A program made the position numbers and the translations under genes. This document shows, one piece after another, positions 1 through 10,640 of a DNA stretch of 64,000 nt. The first letter of the stretch is position 1, and the number at the start of each line of letters is the position of its first letter. A model generated the notes under the pieces. The model had not been told where the DNA came from and searched no databases. It saw only the letters and a list, made by a program, of their open reading frames with translations. Origin of the DNA: Methylophaga thiooxydans DMS010 (GTDB lineage: Bacteria; Pseudomonadota; Gammaproteobacteria; Nitrosococcales; Methylophagaceae); assembly GCF_000156355.1 (NCBI RefSeq), contig NZ_GG657906.1:196383-260382 (forward strand), written 5' to 3'.

Positions 1-61
1 TGATGCGGCTTGTGATAGCTATTTGCTTGGTTTTTCGTGTACAAAATTTACAGTGTTTTAA

Positions 62-2290
<2,229 letters not shown>

Positions 2291-2310
2291 TCGACACCAT
2301 GCTGTACTAA

Positions 2311-2339
2311 AAAAGCCCTCTTCATGAGGGCTTTTTTTT
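2311..2339. terminator. Bidirectional rho-independent terminator
   Basis: A stem of AAAAGCCCTC and GAGGGCTTTT with loop TTCAT is followed by a T run on the plus strand and preceded by an A run, so it can stop both icd and the convergent glutathione peroxidase gene. Confidence 0.88.
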
Positions 2340-2340
2340 G

Positions 2341-2883
2341 TCAAAGTACTGATTCAATCGCTTTGATGAGTTTTTCAGAGTCAGGTTTGACTCGTGCTGA
2401 AAACTGGGCCAAAACTTTACCGTCACTATCGACAAGGTATTTATTAAAGTTCCAGCCTGGTTCCTGGGTGCGTTTATTGAGTTCACGGAAGATGGGATTA
2501 GCGAGCTGACCTTTAACATAACTGGGCGCGATCATCGTAAAAGTGACACCGAAGTTTTGACGACACACCCGTTCAGCCTCTTCTTCACTTTTAGCTTCTT
2601 GATTGAAATCATTACTGGCAAAGCCCACTACAAACAAACCTTGATCTCGATACTGCTGATGCAAAGCCTCCAGTCCTTCAAACTGCTTGGTAAAACCACA
2701 ATGACTGGCAGTATTAATGATTAGTAGTGGTTTCCCGGCCGCTGCTTTATATAAATTGATGGTGCCCGCTGAGTGAAGTAAGGGCAAATCATAATTTAGA
2801 AAATCAGTACTAACGACTTCATCAGCGCCATAGGTTCCGACAGTGGACGTCGCGAAGAATAATGCAACTAGCGTGTTAAACAT
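2341..2883 (-). CDS. Glutathione peroxidase family protein, exported
   Basis: Thiol peroxidase of the GSHPx family, expected to reduce hydroperoxides. The first 20 residues form a hydrophobic segment ending in GTYGA that looks like a cleavable signal peptide, so a periplasmic location is inferred. The peroxidatic residue is Cys62 in NTASHCGFT, in the place held by Cys or selenocysteine in the family; Trp144-Asn145 of the PGWNF motif are present. The usual catalytic Gln of the CNQF motif is replaced (SNDF, residues 90-93). Cys107 could act as resolving cysteine. Whether it uses thioredoxin or glutathione cannot be told from sequence. Confidence 0.88.
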   Translation of the reverse strand: MFNTLVALFFATSTVGTYGADEVVSTDFLNYDLPLLHSAGTINLYKAAAGKPLLIINTASHCGFTKQFEGLEALHQQYRDQGLFVVGFASNDFNQEAKSEEEAERVCRQNFGVTFTMIAPSYVKGQLANPIFRELNKRTQEPGWNFNKYLVDSDGKVLAQFSARVKPDSEKLIKAIESVL

Positions 2884-2957
2884 GCTGTTTCCTATTTAGG
2901 TTCTAGGCATCTGACTGATTGCTAAAAGAGATAGTTCTCGGTGAAAGCCATACTCAC

Positions 2958-4364
2958 TCAAGCCGAGTAACCAAATAACTTCTGTGATTTGATCTTTTCT
3001 GAGACCACCTCAGGCACCAGTTCTTCCCATCCTTTAGTGTTGCTGGTAATCATTTTCAACACGTCTGGTGAAAAAATTTGCAGATAATCTTCATTGAATT
3101 CATTGATTTGCTCAATGTGATTACCTTGCTTTAAATACTCGTAAAGATAGGTTTGTTTGGCATCGACTTTGAGATTATCCACTTTGAACAGTGTATCTGT
3201 TTGGGTATCTTTATAAGGGTAAATGTAGAGCTTAACGTTGTTTTTAAACAGCCGACCAAAGCCCTCTAGAATACCACCGTTCAATGAGGTGTAATATTCG
3301 TCATTGAACAATTCAACCAGACTATGAGCGCCCATGGTGAGACCAATCCGGCGGTTGGTGTAACGTGATAAGTAGGTCGCCAGTCGATAGTATTCCGGGT
3401 AATCAGAAATCATTACCGTGTGACCAGCGGCTTCTAACACATCAGCGCGGCTGATAAAGTCTTCGATATCAACGCTATCATCATCACCTTTGCGTAAGTT
3501 ATGCATGGTGATTTCCATAACAGAAAGTGTTTCTTCAGGAGCGGAATCATCTTCAGCTTCAAACTGCTTTCTGGCGGCATTGAGCATATCAATATTGACG
3601 TGGGTAACTGGACGGAAACGGCCGCGTTCTACCAACACATTTTTCTTTCGCAAATGCTCAGAAGGTTGTAGCACTTTGCCATCAGCTGAAAACATCGCTG
3701 CATCACTCAAGCCCAGTTGCACCAGCCGTAAACTAATAACACGGTTATCGACATGGATAAAGGCATCACCATGTAAGTCCACCATATCGACTTCAATCCG
3801 ATCCGTGGTCAGGTTATCCAGCAATGATTTCACCAGCAGATCGGGGTTATGGCTTAAATGGAAGGCGCCATAAATCAAGTTCACCCCGATAATGCCCAAG
3901 GCTTCTTGTTGCAAGGCATTTTCATTATCCAGCATGCGTACATGAATGATGATTTCGCTTGGTGCAGCATGAGGTTCCGTTTGAAAACGGATACCCAACC
4001 AACCATGACATTCGTTCGTGCCATGATAATTACGTGCAGAGACGGTATCAGCAAAGGCAAAAAAGGCCGTTTTATCACCGCGTTGCTCACTTAATCGCTC
4101 GATATTGAGGTCGTATTCGAGCTCCAACATGTCTTCCAGACGTTCACGACAGACATAACGCGATGCTTTGCCATAAATATCATCGCTGACCTTCATATCA
4201 TATGCCGAGATACTTTTAGCAATCGTGCCGGCAGCACCGCCAACTCGGAAAAACCAGCGAACAACTTCTTGCCCAGCGCCAATTTCGGCAAAAGAACCGT
4301 AACGCAAGGCATCAAGATTGACTTCAAGCGCTTTAGCACCTGCTGATAATGTTTTGTTTTCCAT
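2958..4364 (-). CDS. Conserved protein of unknown function (468 aa)
   Basis: I do not recognise a characterised function. The protein is soluble, with no signal peptide or membrane segment, and begins with a glycine-rich stretch (FAEIGAGQEV, then VGGAAGTIAKS) that reads like a nucleotide- or cofactor-binding loop. I recall similar proteins scattered across bacteria with inconsistent automatic names, which I would not transfer. It is monocistronic, with 74 bp to the peroxidase stop downstream and about 165 bp upstream. The middle (residues about 265-300) is acidic and probably a linker. Confidence applies to the gene being real. Confidence 0.85.
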   Translation of the reverse strand: MENKTLSAGAKALEVNLDALRYGSFAEIGAGQEVVRWFFRVGGAAGTIAKSISAYDMKVSDDIYGKASRYVCRERLEDMLELEYDLNIERLSEQRGDKTAFFAFADTVSARNYHGTNECHGWLGIRFQTEPHAAPSEIIIHVRMLDNENALQQEALGIIGVNLIYGAFHLSHNPDLLVKSLLDNLTTDRIEVDMVDLHGDAFIHVDNRVISLRLVQLGLSDAAMFSADGKVLQPSEHLRKKNVLVERGRFRPVTHVNIDMLNAARKQFEAEDDSAPEETLSVMEITMHNLRKGDDDSVDIEDFISRADVLEAAGHTVMISDYPEYYRLATYLSRYTNRRIGLTMGAHSLVELFNDEYYTSLNGGILEGFGRLFKNNVKLYIYPYKDTQTDTLFKVDNLKVDAKQTYLYEYLKQGNHIEQINEFNEDYLQIFSPDVLKMITSNTKGWEELVPEVVSEKIKSQKLFGYSA

Positions 4365-4529
4365 AACGCCCTTATAAGATGAAATGTACAGCCGTCGATT
4401 GTAACGTCTTAGCGTGACAACTGTAATGCAGGATTAGTCAAACAGCAGTCATTAAGCGATTTAGATTATTTGTAAATATGATGACATTGAGGAAATGCAG
4501 TGGTCAGGACTCAATCCCCGTCAAGTCAG

Positions 4530-4973
4530 TCAGACACATAAGCTATGTTTGATGTCTCTGCTGTATTGCATAAGGTGATAGCTTTCAAGGCCACTGCCTT
4601 CAGATGAATGTATCACAAAGCCGCTGGATTTATAGAAACTGATGGCTTGTTGATTTTGAGCCAGACATTTCAAGCTCAGTTCTGTGTGAGTTGATTTACA
4701 CGCATCCAGTAGTTTTGTACCGATACCTGTTCTTAAAGAATCAGTACAAACGTAAAGATGATGAATGAAATTTGCTGGTTCCCAAACAGAGAGAAACCCG
4801 ACGACTCTCCCAGACTCCATAGCCACCCAGATTCGTTCGCCTTCTGTATCACGATCAAAATCAGTTAATGTAAAACCGCTGCAATCTAGCCATACAAAAG
4901 TCGCTAGTCTGGTTTCAAGGTATAGCTGACGTAAGGGGACTAACAAGTCCGAATCAAACGTTCTGATTTCCAT
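4530..4973 (-). CDS. GNAT-family N-acetyltransferase
   Basis: A 147-residue single-domain acetyltransferase. The acetyl-CoA pyrophosphate loop is seen as LRTGIGTKLLDACK (residues about 79-92), followed by the C-terminal LKCLAQNQQAISFYKSSGF pattern typical of the fold. The substrate is unknown. AAGGAT lies just upstream of the ATG. The roughly 230 bp before it hold an imperfect hairpin that may belong to its leader. No operon partner; the next gene upstream, also on the minus strand, is the YgjP-like protein. Confidence 0.85.
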   Translation of the reverse strand: MEIRTFDSDLLVPLRQLYLETRLATFVWLDCSGFTLTDFDRDTEGERIWVAMESGRVVGFLSVWEPANFIHHLYVCTDSLRTGIGTKLLDACKSTHTELSLKCLAQNQQAISFYKSSGFVIHSSEGSGLESYHLMQYSRDIKHSLCV

Positions 4974-4991
4974 TAACTATCCTTATTAAGG

Positions 4992-5029
4992 GACTCGACT
5001 CGTCCAGGGCCATGCCGTGACGAGGGAGT
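4992..5029. repeat. Imperfect hairpin upstream of GNAT gene
   Basis: GACTC and CTCGTC on the left arm pair with GACGAG and GAGTC on the right arm around a 14-nt loop, with a 2x2 internal mismatch. There is no T run on either strand, so it does not look like a simple terminator. It falls just upstream of the acetyltransferase ribosome-binding site. Confidence 0.4.
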
Positions 5030-5203
5030 CTCCTGAACGTTGTTACACGTTACTAGATGCATCAATGACCAACTTTCGAACAAGGCTTTTGTCTCAAATA
5101 GTCTTTTTTTTGCACAACGTGCTCTGAGTATAAATGAAGGTAAAGTGATTCGATTCTATAGGCGTTAAGCAAAAACTGTCATCTTTGTGTGAGGATATTG
5201 GCC

Positions 5204-5704
5204 TTAATATAACTCGCCAAATATATCCAGATAGGTGAGGTAGAGCCGAACATCGAATTCTAATTGGTGATAGTTCGGTTCCATATGCGTGCAAAGCTTA
5301 TAAAAAGCTTTGTTATGGTCTTTCTCTTTCAAGTGGGAAAGCTCATGTACCACGATCATATTCAGAAATTCTGGCGGCGCTGTTTTGAAGACTGACCCTA
5401 TTCTCATTTCATTTTTGGCTTTGAGCTTATTGCCTTGAACACGCGATACGTAGGTATGTAACCCCAATGCCTGATGCAGTACATCGAGTTTGTCGTCATA
5501 AACCACCTTACTGAGGGTATTAGACTGGCGCAGGTATTGGCTCTTTAAGTCCATCACGTATGAATACAAGGCTTTGTTCGTTTTAATGTCGTGAGTATAG
5601 GGGTATTTTTTTTGCAGGAATTGCCCCAGTGTTTCTTGAGAAATGGCTGCTCTAATCTGATTGAGAACGGATTCTGGGTACCCAGTTAAGTATTTTAATT
5701 GCAT
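5204..5704 (-). CDS. YgjP/M48-like metal-dependent hydrolase
   Basis: A 166-residue protein with the zinc-binding HELSH motif (HExxH type) in VVHELSHLKEKDHNKAFY and a downstream HMEP segment, the layout of the YgjP-like (former DUF45) metallopeptidase fold. It has no signal peptide, so it is cytosolic. The substrate is unknown; relatives are variously listed as metallopeptidases or metal-dependent hydrolases. It stands alone between an intergenic region and the divergent rnk gene. Confidence 0.85.
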   Translation of the reverse strand: MQLKYLTGYPESVLNQIRAAISQETLGQFLQKKYPYTHDIKTNKALYSYVMDLKSQYLRQSNTLSKVVYDDKLDVLHQALGLHTYVSRVQGNKLKAKNEMRIGSVFKTAPPEFLNMIVVHELSHLKEKDHNKAFYKLCTHMEPNYHQLEFDVRLYLTYLDIFGELY

Positions 5705-5953
5705 AAGAGAAGCTTTTTAACTGAAAATTTGATGGGGTCGACAAACTATACCGTAGCTGAGTGCTAGCCAAATACTATTTGAAGATAATGCGACTTATCT
5801 ACCAAGAGTGAAACAACATTAGAAGTCATATCGTTTTCCATAACCTTATGGCATCATAGCCGTTCTAGCTCGCTTTTCGTGGGCACATTACCTACTATTT
5901 TTTTAGAGCCTGCCAATCAAGGGTATGTTCGAGTACGCGTTGGAGTCACGCAA

Positions 5954-6370
5954 ATGAATGCTTTACAACCTGAAATCGTTATCTCAGATCTGGATCTTAA
6001 ACGTATTGAACAGATCCTCACGACTTTGTCACACAGTGAACTTGAGAAAGTAGCAACACTGGAAGATGAACTGGAAAGAGCCAACGTCGTCGAGCCTGTG
6101 GCTATTCCCGTAAATGTTGTCACGATGAATTCGACGGTTAAGTTCAGCGTGTCTTCGTCGCAGCAGACATTTTGCCTGACCTTGGTCTACCCGAAAGATA
6201 TGACTAACGACGGAAAAACCATCTCGATTCTTGCTCCGGCAGGCAGTGCTATGCTGGGCTTGTTGGAAGGCGATGAGATAGAATGGCCCACCCCCGATGG
6301 CAAACCTATGAAAGTTAAAGTAGAAGAAATCCTCTATCAGCCTGAAAGAGTAGGGGAGTTTCACCGTTAG
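5954..6370 (+). CDS. rnk: Rnk, regulator of nucleoside diphosphate kinase (GreA/GreB fold)
   Basis: A 138-residue protein with a short N-terminal helical region (residues about 5-45) and a C-terminal GreA/GreB-like domain (ILAPAGSAMLGLLEGDEIEWP). Rnk binds RNA polymerase in the secondary channel in other gammaproteobacteria. I chose the ATG at 5954 because GGAG lies 8 nt upstream and the resulting length matches the family; an upstream in-frame start at 5879 would add 25 unrelated residues without a good ribosome site. Monocistronic, followed by a strong terminator. Confidence 0.9.
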   Translation: MNALQPEIVISDLDLKRIEQILTTLSHSELEKVATLEDELERANVVEPVAIPVNVVTMNSTVKFSVSSSQQTFCLTLVYPKDMTNDGKTISILAPAGSAMLGLLEGDEIEWPTPDGKPMKVKVEEILYQPERVGEFHR

Positions 6371-6395
6371 GGTGAAAAGGTGTGAATCCTAAAAA

Positions 6396-6427
6396 TAAAA
6401 AGCCCCAACGAAAGTCGGGGCTTTTTT
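6396..6427. terminator. Rho-independent terminator after rnk
   Basis: AAAAAGCCCC and GGGGCTTTTTT form a stem with a GAAA tetraloop inside (one A-C mismatch). A and T runs on both sides make it suitable for rnk and for the convergent membrane-protein operon. Confidence 0.87.
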
Positions 6428-6429
6428 GA

Positions 6430-6861
6430 TCAGTGTTGCTGGTCACCAAGAAGTTCTTGGCTGGCTGCTTTTAACAGCCGTCTGACTTTCGGGCTATAAC
6501 CAACCAGCAAACCGGCACCTAGCGTGACGGCGGCCGATTTACCAGGATGCGTTTCAATTACATCCATCAGGCCGGTTTCGGACAGTACATCAAGCAACTG
6601 CTGAAACTCCTGTTCTGGTTGCGTCGTCTGCTCGTTAGCTGAAATTTCAGGTTGCCGGGTCATGAACTTGGCAACCAACATGACAATGATCGCAAGCGAG
6701 AGAAAAAGTAACGCTGTTAACATGGCAGCTATCTCCGAAGCCATCTCTTTACCCAGCCAAGTATAGACAGCCAGGCCAGCAAACCCGAGCGCAAACAAAC
6801 CAAGCAGTATGGTGAGTATCGTCGCCAGAGTTGTGATCCGGAATTTAGCATGCCATTTCAT
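6430..6861 (-). CDS. Holin-like/YqjE-type small membrane protein
   Basis: A 143-residue protein with two predicted transmembrane helices (residues about 10-33 and 43-64), a polar linker, then a glycine-rich hydrophobic segment near residues 109-120 (KSAAVTLGAGLLVGYSP). Its position directly downstream of a DUF883/YqjD-like gene resembles the yqjD-yqjE pair of enterobacteria. I chose the ATG at 6861, which has AGGAG 8 nt upstream, over an in-frame TTG two codons earlier. Function unknown; the membrane location is firm. Confidence 0.72.
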   Translation of the reverse strand: MKWHAKFRITTLATILTILLGLFALGFAGLAVYTWLGKEMASEIAAMLTALLFLSLAIIVMLVAKFMTRQPEISANEQTTQPEQEFQQLLDVLSETGLMDVIETHPGKSAAVTLGAGLLVGYSPKVRRLLKAASQELLGDQQH

Positions 6862-6885
6862 TATCAACGCTCCTATTGAGTGAGA

Positions 6886-7155
6886 TTAGCGATCGAGTAA
6901 TTTACCAATCACAACACCGACACCAAACGCGACTGCCATACTGGTGTAGGGACGAGCTTCAACTTCCTGTTGAGCATGAGTGATGGTTTGTTGAGCGTGC
7001 TTTTGTGCTTGTTCTGCACTTTGTTTGACTCTGGCCTGCCCTTGTTTAGCATAGTCAGATGTCAGAGTTTTCAGCGTTTCCGTAATGTCACCGAAGTCTT
7101 TACGCAGGGCTGATACCTGTTCCTGAAGTTCTTGGTTGTTAGCCTGTGTAGCCAT
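6886..7155 (-). CDS. DUF883 family protein (ElaB/YqjD-like)
   Basis: An 89-residue protein made of a long amphipathic helix (residues about 5-65, rich in Gln, Ala and Lys) and a single C-terminal membrane anchor with the family signature (ARPYTSMAVAFGVGVVIGKLL). In E. coli such proteins tether ribosomes to the inner membrane in stationary phase; that role is family knowledge, not seen here. A strong GGAGG site precedes the ATG. It lies in a same-strand run with the holin-like protein (24 bp downstream) and the lipoprotein gene (56 bp upstream). Confidence 0.9.
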   Translation of the reverse strand: MATQANNQELQEQVSALRKDFGDITETLKTLTSDYAKQGQARVKQSAEQAQKHAQQTITHAQQEVEARPYTSMAVAFGVGVVIGKLLDR

Positions 7156-7211
7156 GGTTTACCTCCTATTGTGATTCGTCGCTATCTGTCTGATGAATAC
7201 TGCGCTGTCGA

Positions 7212-7415
7212 TTAGTTATCCATGGCATCTTCAGCTTCGTCTGCTGCATCTTCGATAGCATCACCGGTTTCTTCAACACTCTCATCGATGTTTTCACCCA
7301 TTTCTTCAGCCGGACCTTGTTGATCACAAGCGGACAACAGACCTGCACCTGATAAGGCAAACATCAGCATGAGAATGCGGACAAACCATGCAGTAGAACG
7401 TGTGTGTGTATTCAT
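7212..7415 (-). CDS. Small acidic entericidin-like lipoprotein
   Basis: A 67-residue protein with a positively charged start, a hydrophobic segment and a lipobox (LLSAC, Cys30), followed by about 37 very acidic residues with repeated pairs such as EETGDAIEDAADEAEDA. It should be an envelope lipoprotein. The GDAIED motif is shared with the lipoprotein at 8612-8752, so the two look like paralogues of the entericidin type. A strong AGGAGG lies 4 nt before the ATG. First gene of a run with the DUF883 and holin-like genes. Confidence 0.82.
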   Translation of the reverse strand: MNTHTRSTAWFVRILMLMFALSGAGLLSACDQQGPAEEMGENIDESVEETGDAIEDAADEAEDAMDN

Positions 7416-7581
7416 AGAACCTCCTGTGTTAATAAAAATTCACGGCATTTACGTTCTGACGTGAATGTGTGTCTACCATATCCAGATGATTTCACTCATG
7501 CCTTAACCTAGGTTAAAGACAGCACGATAAAGATTTTTTATTCTAAAAATGAATTCAGTTCCCATAAGAAGGAGGAAAGTT

Positions 7582-7749
7582 ATGTTAAGTTGGGCTTTAA
7601 CATTTTTAATAATTGGTATTATTGCTGGCGCATTGGGTTTAAGTGGCGTGGCTGGAACAGCGACAAACATTGCTTGGATATTATTTGTGATTGGCTTGGT
7701 CCTCGCTGTGTTTTTCTTTATTACTGGTCGCAGACCACCGCTTGAATAG
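7582..7749 (+). CDS. DUF1328 (YtjA-like) membrane peptide
   Basis: A 55-residue peptide with two transmembrane segments separated by a short GVAGTATN loop, matching the DUF1328 family in length and pattern ([15 protein letters not shown], then [16 protein letters not shown]). I chose the ATG at 7582 because GGAGGA is positioned 7 nt upstream; the ORF could be extended to 7549 but that adds basic residues foreign to the family. Function unknown; members often sit beside envelope- or stress-related genes, as here. Confidence 0.9.
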   Translation: MLSWALTFLIIGIIAGALGLSGVAGTATNIAWILFVIGLVLAVFFFITGRRPPLE

Positions 7750-7833
7750 ACCGGAGCTTGCCGCAAGGCTGGCAAAGAACCCAATGAAAATTCATTGGCT
7801 CACGTGGCCGCACACCGACAACAGTGAGCAAAT

Positions 7834-8574
7834 ATGGATACAAGGGTTCAGGAACCGGGCAACAATAGCTACCTCATTCCTCAGTTTGAGAAAATGACTA
7901 CGCTAAGTGAACAAGAGCAGTCCTTATTGGCTGCTCTGGAGCAGGATGTCAGACATTATCCTGCTGACACCACGCTCACCGCGGAGGGCGAATACAGCGA
8001 ACGCTTGTTTATGCTGAAGTCCGGTTGGGCCTGCGCGACGCGCTTTTTAGTCGATGGACAACGACAAGTGCTGGATATCTTTTTACCGGGGCAAATTCTT
8101 GGCTTGCGGGAAATGGGGCTTCGACACTCGCTCTCCGAGTTCTATGCCCTTACCGATGTGCAGGCTTGTCCGTTTCCAAAGCAACGCCTGACTGAGATTT
8201 TTGAACAAGCGCCACGCTTGACTGACTTGTTCTTTCTCGCCATGGCTCGCGAACAGTCTATTTTGATTGAACGGGTCACCAATATTGGCCGACGCACGGC
8301 GACGGAACGCCTCGCACACTTTCTGGTCGAAATGAAAGTGAGGTTAAACCTGCGGGATATGGCCTTTCATTTGCCCATTAACCAAACCATGATTGGTGAC
8401 ACCTTAGGGCTGACCTCAGTACACATCAGCCGCACACTCAAGCAACTGTCGGATCAAGGGCTGATTACGTATCAAAACGGTGATTTGAAGCTGCTTGACC
8501 TTGACGGCTTAATTGAATTGTCCGGCTTTGAGCGAGCTTACCTTGAGATCACCCCGGACTGGACGCGACTCTAA
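7834..8574 (+). CDS. Crp/Fnr family transcriptional regulator
   Basis: A 246-residue regulator with an N-terminal cyclic-nucleotide-binding-like beta barrel (about residues 30-145; FLPGQILGLREM) and a C-terminal winged helix (about 165-225; LPINQTMIGDTLGLTSVHISRTLKQL). It lacks the N-terminal cysteine cluster of FNR, so it is probably not an iron-sulfur oxygen sensor; the ligand is unknown. It sits between the DUF1328 gene and the entericidin-like gene and may control them. The start is uncertain: ATG 7834 has only a weak ribosome site, and Met21 (7894) is an alternative. Confidence 0.87.
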   Translation: MDTRVQEPGNNSYLIPQFEKMTTLSEQEQSLLAALEQDVRHYPADTTLTAEGEYSERLFMLKSGWACATRFLVDGQRQVLDIFLPGQILGLREMGLRHSLSEFYALTDVQACPFPKQRLTEIFEQAPRLTDLFFLAMAREQSILIERVTNIGRRTATERLAHFLVEMKVRLNLRDMAFHLPINQTMIGDTLGLTSVHISRTLKQLSDQGLITYQNGDLKLLDLDGLIELSGFERAYLEITPDWTRL

Positions 8575-8611
8575 ATTCATCATTGAACACCTTTAAAACA
8601 AGGAGATAATA

Positions 8612-8752
8612 ATGAAAACCATTACTTTATTTTTGACCCTGGCATTCAGCCTGAGCTTAACTGCCTGCAACACAATGGAAGGTGTGGGTGAAGATGTGGA
8701 AGCCGCCGGTGATGCTATTGAAGATAGCGCTTCGGAAAACAAACAATACTAA
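8612..8752 (+). CDS. Entericidin-like lipoprotein (EcnA/EcnB family)
   Basis: A 46-residue ORF. AAGGAG stands 6 nt before the ATG. The product has a hydrophobic leader, a lipobox (SLTAC, Cys19) and a mature part beginning CNTMEGVGEDVEAAGDAIED, which matches the entericidin pattern CNT..GVGED....G.AI. Entericidins are small envelope lipoproteins linked to stationary-phase lysis in E. coli; an actual toxin or antidote role here is unproven. It is 37 bp behind the Crp/Fnr gene, suggesting co-transcription, and is followed by a terminator. Confidence 0.88.
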   Translation: MKTITLFLTLAFSLSLTACNTMEGVGEDVEAAGDAIEDSASENKQY

Positions 8753-8768
8753 GCGACTAAGCCTTAGC

Positions 8769-8797
8769 AAAAAGCCCCCGTTTTCGAGGGCTTTTTT
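8769..8797. terminator. Bidirectional rho-independent terminator
   Basis: AAAAAGCCC and GGGCTTTTTT form the stem around CCGTTTTCGA. It separates the entericidin-like gene from the convergent AAA+ ATPase gene and can serve both. Confidence 0.87.
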
Positions 8798-8801
8798 ATT
8801 G

Positions 8802-10424
8802 TCATGACAATGGCAAGTCGGTGATTTTAATTGCTCTGAACATGGCGCATTGACGGAACACATCAATATCTGGCTCAACACCCCGGTTTCTGGCTACGCG
8901 CAGCACCAGACGTAATAACATTTTCATATCGCGGGGGCTGATTTCCTGGAAGCTGGCCATCAGCTTCGCCAGCAGTTCGTCACTCAATTCAAATTCGTAC
9001 TGCCGGGCAAACACTTGCCAGATTCTGGCGGCATTGTCGGCACTCGGTATGGTGTATTCAATGATTGCAGCACAGCGTGAAATGATGGCTTCATCAATAT
9101 CCGACGGACGATTGGTGGTCATAAACAATAAGCCACTGAAATACTCCATCGTGCGTAAAAATTCAGCCACGATGGCATTTTGTTCAATATTGTCACCGCG
9201 ACTGACAATAAACACATCCGCCTCGTCCAGTAGCAGCACACAGTTCCAGCGTTCAGCACGTGAGAAAATGACGCGCAGGTTGGCCTCGATATCCTTGGCG
9301 CTGGTGCCGAGTGACCCTGAGTGAAGCAGGTATAGCGGCCGTTCAATCAATTCGGAATAAATTTCTGCTGTCAGAGTTTTGCCGACACCCGGCACGCCCT
9401 TACACAAAATGACGTTGCCTGCGGTTTTACCTTCAATAATATCGCCGCTGAAAACATCAACATTAGTGGTTAATACATCGAGCAAGTCATGGTGCGTCTG
9501 GGGCAGAATCAATTTGTCTTTCAACGCTTCATCATAGACATATCGGCTCAGGTAGTCGGCATGAATCCAGACAAAGTTATGTGTCTGTAAATTAAAGACC
9601 CGCAGCAGCGGCCATTCGGGCAGGGCCAGAACATTGTCTTCACCTTCAAGCAGACAAGACTCGCGCAATTGTGAATGGGTTTTCACATCCCTGGCCGGCA
9701 TATCATGGATGACTTTTGTATCGATGGCGGCACCATCTGAATTGACTTGTGTTTTATCGGTGTAAATCAGCCCGCTAGCGATAAACTGCTCAGAAAACTG
9801 ATCCCGCACTTCGCGACAATAACGTGCATAGCTGACTTCGTAATCGGCTTTTAAGGCGGGGGTTTCTTTAAAGACTTGCTTGAGTTCCAGCACTTCATTG
9901 ATACGTTTCTTATTCACATCACCGGGGCTGAAGGATAGGTGGTCATGTTCAAAACCGAAGTAGCCTTTTTTCAGGTTTGGTGACAAATGGCAAACATGGA
10001 CGAGAAGGGATTCTTCGGCGTGGGCAGTGGCCGGCTTATAACTGAAGTCTGTCACCAATGCCGGGTAAAATTTACCATCGGCTTTTTTGAAATAGACCCA
10101 GCCATCGATCAACTGGTGTTTGAGGAAGGCTTCCAGTGTCGAAGAAAAAGCATTGAAGTTGGGAATAGGTGAATCAAATTCACCATCACGGGCCAGTAAG
10201 ATGGCATCGATTGCCCGCCTGGACTTTATATCTTCCAGTAAGTCCGCGACCCGGGCCATATCCTGCAAGGCTGGCAAGGATAACTGCCGAGGCTCGATTT
10301 CCATATCAGTCGATTTTACATAGCCTTGACTGACCGCCTCTTCACGCGTCACCTTGTCACGGTATGGCGTTAACTCGGCATGCTGTGTTGCTTTGATGAA
10401 TTTGTGAGAAACAATAAATGACAC
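8802..10424 (-). CDS. Solitary AAA+ ATPase with uncharacterised N-terminal region
   Basis: A 540-residue protein. The AAA+ core occupies roughly residues 325-480: Walker A GVPGVGKT at 343-350, Walker B VLLLDEAD at 396-403, sensor 1 TTNR near 436-439 and an arginine finger in ISRC near 450. The first 320 residues have no motif I recognise. The start is GTG with AGG 8 nt upstream. There are no signal peptide or membrane helices. It is flanked by a convergent lipoprotein gene and a divergent MFS gene, so context gives no substrate. The compact core resembles ATPases that remodel protein complexes, but this is inference. Confidence 0.85.
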   Translation of the reverse strand: MSFIVSHKFIKATQHAELTPYRDKVTREEAVSQGYVKSTDMEIEPRQLSLPALQDMARVADLLEDIKSRRAIDAILLARDGEFDSPIPNFNAFSSTLEAFLKHQLIDGWVYFKKADGKFYPALVTDFSYKPATAHAEESLLVHVCHLSPNLKKGYFGFEHDHLSFSPGDVNKKRINEVLELKQVFKETPALKADYEVSYARYCREVRDQFSEQFIASGLIYTDKTQVNSDGAAIDTKVIHDMPARDVKTHSQLRESCLLEGEDNVLALPEWPLLRVFNLQTHNFVWIHADYLSRYVYDEALKDKLILPQTHHDLLDVLTTNVDVFSGDIIEGKTAGNVILCKGVPGVGKTLTAEIYSELIERPLYLLHSGSLGTSAKDIEANLRVIFSRAERWNCVLLLDEADVFIVSRGDNIEQNAIVAEFLRTMEYFSGLLFMTTNRPSDIDEAIISRCAAIIEYTIPSADNAARIWQVFARQYEFELSDELLAKLMASFQEISPRDMKMLLRLVLRVARNRGVEPDIDVFRQCAMFRAIKITDLPLS

Positions 10425-10640
10425 GTGACGGACCTATAATCAAAAATAAAAATGACTGTATGTGAAAGGAATAAGTTCAGCTTAGCGACTTGCCGCGTGA
10501 GAGTCACGTCGATTAATCAGCAACGATGAGTTAGTTGCTGGGGTAGGGCAGTCCATCACAAAAACAGAGGGCCCTAAACCTTAACTCAGTTTTAACCTTA
10601 TCTATGTTACATTGCGCGCCTTTCTATAAGACGCAGTCAT

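Noticed and set aside
7166..7360. 64-aa ORF in another frame over the acidic lipoprotein
   Set aside because: It overlaps the lipoprotein gene, which has a lipobox and strong ribosome site; the overlapping frame has neither.
10425..10640. Control region between the AAA+ and MFS genes
   Set aside because: Contains only loosely repeated TTAACTCAGTTTTAACC-like text; no clear operator or structured RNA.
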